Source of the DNA: Burkholderiales bacterium UBA2647
GTDB taxonomy: Bacteria; Pseudomonadota; Gammaproteobacteria; Burkholderiales; Burkholderiaceae_E
Assembly: GCA_002359635.1 (NCBI GenBank)
Contig: DENJ01000092.1
Span: 6,269 to 15,964, forward strand
Direction of reading: 5' to 3'
DNA: 9,696 nt
The notes beneath the pieces are model-generated. The model saw nothing but the letters and a program-made list of their open reading frames with translations. It made no database searches and had not been told where the DNA came from. The position numbers were made by a program, and so were the translations under genes. This document shows positions 7,344 through 9,696 of this stretch, piece after piece (position 1 is the first letter of the stretch; each line of letters opens with the position of its first letter).

Positions 7344-8354
7344 CTAATCAAGTTTGATGCCAAGTTTTGCGGCGATATCAATCCATACCGCGCTTTCCTC
7401 TTTCCACCGTTTACGGCTTTCTTCAAGCGGGGTGGGTTTATTGGGAATTGCGAAGGCATCACGGATGGCCGTCATACGAGCTGTTTCTGACGCTTCCTGA
7501 ATCGCCTCTGCCATCTTGATCACAATATCCTGCGGTGTGGCTGCCGGTGCCACAAAGGGAATCCAGCCCTCAAGCCCATAAACGGGCGCTGAAAAGCCCT
7601 GTTCAAGAAAAGTAGGAAGTTGGGGCAATTTTGGGCAGCGAAGATTACCGATTGCAGCGATGGCACGAATGCTTCCCTTGCCAAGATAATTGTTGATGCC
7701 TAAAAAACTGCCCATGGCCGCTTGAACCTGGCCGGTGCTGGCATCAACCCACATTGGCGTTTCACCGCGGTAGTGAACCGGGGTGAGCTTGGCAGCTGCA
7801 CGATCGTTTAAATCCTGAATGACCATGTGCGGCCAGGATCCGGCGCCATAAGTGCCGTAAGCAGACGGTTTGTTGCGGCTTAGCTCAATGAATTCGCGAA
7901 CATCTTTAACGCCAAGCGACGACGGTACGCCCATGATCAAAGCGCCGCTCGGGAAAAGTGACACAGGCGTGAAGTCTCGTTCACCTTGATAGGGCATCTT
8001 GCTGTAAAGCACCTTGGCATGCCACATCGGTGTGGAGGTTGTGATCAAAAACGTGTAGCCATCGGCTGTTGCTTTGGCTACGGCATCAGCACCAATCAGG
8101 CCTCCAGCGCCTGGGCGATTTTCGACCATAAACGACTGACCGAACTTCTTCGAAAAAAATTCGGCATAAGCTCTGGCATAGGAGTCGGTGAGTCCCCCTG
8201 GAGGAAAGTTACAAACAATTTTTACGGCTTGCTTGCTTGGCCAGGATGCTTGGGCAAAAACCATGGGGCTCAAGGCTGCGCTCGCAAGGGCACATCCCTG
8301 AGATAAAGTCTGTTTTAAGAGTGCCCGGCGTCGGGTAAAGTCTTGATCCTGCAT
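7344..8354 (-). CDS. Bug-family (tripartite tricarboxylate transporter) periplasmic solute-binding receptor
   Basis: Extracytoplasmic receptors of this family capture small carboxylates, amino acids or related acids in the periplasm. From ATG 8354 the protein has 336 residues. An N-terminal export signal contains a twin-arginine-like TRRRALLK followed by a hydrophobic stretch and a likely cleavage after FAQA. The mature part begins with the family hallmark sequence (KIVCNFPPGGLTDSYAR) and continues with VENRPGAGGLIGADAVAKA, where the two ligand-contacting loops lie, and PAYGTYGAGS-like SAYGTYGAGS. The start is chosen on GGGGAG six bases upstream. ATGs at 8390 and 8417 would put non-signal residues in front, and 8417 would overlap the divergent gene. 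No TctA/TctB membrane genes are in the window, so this is an orphan receptor here. Its position directly upstream of the lyase-hydrolase fusion suggests it supplies that enzyme's substrate, an inference from context. Confidence 0.93.
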   Translation of the reverse strand: MQDQDFTRRRALLKQTLSQGCALASAALSPMVFAQASWPSKQAVKIVCNFPPGGLTDSYARAYAEFFSKKFGQSFMVENRPGAGGLIGADAVAKATADGYTFLITTSTPMWHAKVLYSKMPYQGERDFTPVSLFPSGALIMGVPSSLGVKDVREFIELSRNKPSAYGTYGAGSWPHMVIQDLNDRAAAKLTPVHYRGETPMWVDASTGQVQAAMGSFLGINNYLGKGSIRAIAAIGNLRCPKLPQLPTFLEQGFSAPVYGLEGWIPFVAPAATPQDIVIKMAEAIQEASETARMTAIRDAFAIPNKPTPLEESRKRWKEESAVWIDIAAKLGIKLD

Positions 8355-8360
8355 CTGAGT

Positions 8361-8366
8361 CTCCCC
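8361..8366 (-). promoter_or_regulatory. Ribosome binding site that sets the Bug receptor start
   Basis: On the minus strand GGGGAG is followed by six bases and ATG 8354. This places translation start directly before the twin-arginine-like signal sequence and argues against the two longer ATG starts at 8390 and 8417. Confidence 0.65.
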
Positions 8367-8416
8367 ATGGTTGGATGTTTCATTTTTCATTCGCAATCCT
8401 GCCTCGAGTTTAACCA

Positions 8417-9628
8417 ATGTTTACAACAACAGTTGACGGTCTGCCCTCCCGATCCTTTGACGCGGATCGTCAAGGACCGCTTTCGGATATTCGAGTGCTT
8501 GACCTCTCCCGATTGGTCGCAGGCAATATGCTGAGCCATGTGCTTGCCGATTTTGGTGCTGATGTGATTAAGGTGGAACACCCGGATGGGGGCGATGACC
8601 TGCGTCAATGGCGTGAGCAAGGGCACGCGCTTCACTGGAAGCTTTATGGTCGCAATAAGCGATCCTGGGCGCTCGATTTACGCCATGGGCCAGACCTTGG
8701 ACGGCTCCTTCAGATGATCCCTCACTGCCAGGTTTTGATCGAAAACTTCGTGCCCGGGGGACTCGAAAAGTTCGGATTGGCGCCGGAACGGCTCTGGTCG
8801 TTGAATCCGGCCTTGGTTCTTGCGAGGATCTCAGGTTGGGGTCAGGATGGACCTTACTCGAATCGTCCTGGCTTTGGTACCTTGGTTGAAGCGATGTCAG
8901 GCTTTGCCTACCTGAATGGTTTTCCTGATCGACCGCCTTCGCTGCCGCCGCTTGCCCTTGCTGACATGGTGGCAGGACTCTACGGCGCTTCGGCGGTGCA
9001 AACGGCGCTTCGTGTTGCTGAAAAGACGGGCAGGGGACAGTGTGTTGACTTGTCGCTCTTTGAGCCGATTTTATCGGTGATTGCTACGGAGGCCGCTAAG
9101 TCAGCCCTGACAGGCGAGGCAACACTTCGAGCGGGCAATCAATCGAGTCATACCGCCCCGCGTAATGTTTATCTCTGCGCTGACGGTCGCTATCTTGCGC
9201 TTTCCGGGTCGATGCAATCAATGGCGATGCGGCTATTTGACGCGATCGGTCGTTCGGATTTAAAGAAGGATCCACGATTTATGACGAACGACGCGCGTGT
9301 CGAACATCGTGATGAACTCGACAAGATTCTTGCAAGCTTTATCGTTTCTAAAACGCTCAAGGAGAACCTTGCGCGCTTTGAGGAGGCTAGGGTGACGGCA
9401 GGTCCAGTATGTTCAGTGCTTGATCTGCTTGATCATCCTTATGTGAAAGGCCGCGAAAGTCTCGTGCGTGTTCCCGATGCGGCGCTCGGTGAGGTGGTGA
9501 TGCATAACGTCGTACCCAGGCTTTCTGCGACCCCGGGGGAGTTGCGCAGGCCCGCACCAGCAGTCGGTGAGCACAATCAAGACATCGAACAGTGGCTTGA
9601 CAAGCTCGCCGCGAAGCAGGACGCATGA
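8417..9628 (+). CDS. CaiB/BaiF (class III) CoA-transferase
   Basis: Class III CoA-transferases move CoA between carboxylic acids through an enzyme-bound aspartyl anhydride; formyl-CoA:oxalate CoA-transferase is the reference member. The 403-residue length is typical. It opens with the family start (DIRVLDLSRLVAGNMLSHVLADFGADVIKVE, residues 24-54), has IENFVPGGLEKFGL at 108-121 and ISGWGQDGPYSNRPGF at 138-153, and carries the catalytic Asp183 in LALADMVAGLYGA, equivalent to Asp169 of formyl-CoA transferase. The C-terminal part has the small-domain sequences typical of the family (LKKDPRFMTNDARVEHRDEL). No other ATG precedes the core, so ATG 8417 is used although its Shine-Dalgarno is weak. It diverges from the Bug receptor gene across about 62 bp and is followed 32 bp later by another gene on the same strand. 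The acid it activates is not determinable; oxalate, succinate or a short hydroxy or unsaturated acid are all possible for the family. Confidence 0.93.
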   Translation: MFTTTVDGLPSRSFDADRQGPLSDIRVLDLSRLVAGNMLSHVLADFGADVIKVEHPDGGDDLRQWREQGHALHWKLYGRNKRSWALDLRHGPDLGRLLQMIPHCQVLIENFVPGGLEKFGLAPERLWSLNPALVLARISGWGQDGPYSNRPGFGTLVEAMSGFAYLNGFPDRPPSLPPLALADMVAGLYGASAVQTALRVAEKTGRGQCVDLSLFEPILSVIATEAAKSALTGEATLRAGNQSSHTAPRNVYLCADGRYLALSGSMQSMAMRLFDAIGRSDLKKDPRFMTNDARVEHRDELDKILASFIVSKTLKENLARFEEARVTAGPVCSVLDLLDHPYVKGRESLVRVPDAALGEVVMHNVVPRLSATPGELRRPAPAVGEHNQDIEQWLDKLAAKQDA

Positions 9629-9647
9629 TGGTAGCTTTGTTTTCGTG

Positions 9648-9653
9648 AAGGGG
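9648..9653 (+). promoter_or_regulatory. Ribosome binding site for the gene running off the right edge
   Basis: AAGGGG ends seven bases before ATG 9661, a good Shine-Dalgarno match that supports a real gene start there despite only 12 codons being visible. Confidence 0.55.
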
Positions 9654-9660
9654 CAGTTCG

Positions 9661-9696
9661 ATGAATACTGTACATGCAGACTTGCCAATCTGGCGT
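9661..9696 (+). CDS. N-terminus of an unidentified gene (partial)
   Basis: Twelve open codons begin with MNTVHADLPIWR at ATG 9661, behind a well-spaced AAGGGG, and run off the window. It lies 32 bp after the CoA-transferase stop on the same strand, so it is probably the next gene of that operon. Nothing in 12 residues identifies a family. Partners often found beside class III CoA-transferases include acyl-CoA dehydrogenases, enoyl-CoA hydratases, further CoA-transferases and lyases, but that is context only. Confidence 0.5.
   Translation, partial: MNTVHADLPIWR

Noticed and set aside
7346..8354. Lipoprotein signal at LSQGC in the receptor N-terminus
   Set aside because: The residues before Cys do not fit a lipobox well, and a normal cleavage site after FAQA follows a hydrophobic stretch.
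8355..8416. Divergent promoter elements between the receptor and CoA-transferase genes
   Set aside because: A TTGGAT-like hexamer and TGGTT/AACCA arms are present, but no acceptable -10 partner at proper spacing was found on either strand.
9625..9648. ATGATG start directly overlapping the CoA-transferase stop
   Set aside because: The frame stops after seven codons; the better supported start is ATG 9661 with AAGGGG in front.

Overview
The window looks like chromosomal catabolic DNA from a moderate-GC proteobacterium, most likely a betaproteobacterium of the order Burkholderiales. The main clue is an orphan Bug-type (tripartite tricarboxylate family) periplasmic receptor without its membrane partners, an arrangement greatly expanded in Bordetella, Cupriavidus and relatives. 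A class III CoA-transferase and an Opp/Dpp-type ABC ATPase fit the same lifestyle of scavenging small organic acids and amino-acid derivatives. The lineage is an inference; no rRNA or marker gene is present.

Layout: (1) 1-52, the tail of an upstream gene, overlapping by TTGA the DppF-like ATPase gene (49-1041). (2) 1038-1970, an N-carbamoyl-D-amino acid hydrolase, joined to the ATPase gene by an ATGA overlap. (3) 2020-3351 on the minus strand, an amidase-signature hydrolase, convergent with (2). (4) 3403-4854 on the plus strand, a D-aminoacylase diverging from the amidase across about 51 bp. (5) 4891-7308 on the minus strand, an 805-residue fusion of a PLP-dependent diaminopropionate ammonia-lyase to an M20-type hydantoinase/carbamoylase-family hydrolase. 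(6) 7344-8354 on the minus strand, the Bug receptor, placed just upstream of the fusion in the same transcription direction. (7) 8417-9628 on the plus strand, a CaiB/BaiF CoA-transferase diverging from the receptor gene. (8) 9661 to the window end, the first 12 codons of another gene. Genes are tightly packed. No gap exceeds 300 bp, and the largest is about 62 bp. No RNA gene, CRISPR array, insertion sequence, transcriptional regulator or convincing terminator was seen.

Taken together, four hydrolytic modules of four unrelated folds (nitrilase, amidase signature, amidohydrolase barrel, M20) all belong to families that remove carbamoyl, acyl or amide groups from amino-acid-like molecules. Two uptake systems accompany them. 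The theme is uptake and unmasking of N-substituted amino acids, including D-forms. The most unusual element is the fusion protein. Its C-terminal half could hydrolyse an N-substituted 2,3-diaminopropionate, and its N-terminal half could convert the freed 2,3-diaminopropionate to pyruvate and ammonia. That coupling is an inference; both active sites are visibly intact. No hydantoinase and no ABC permease or solute-binding gene is in the window; these may lie outside it.
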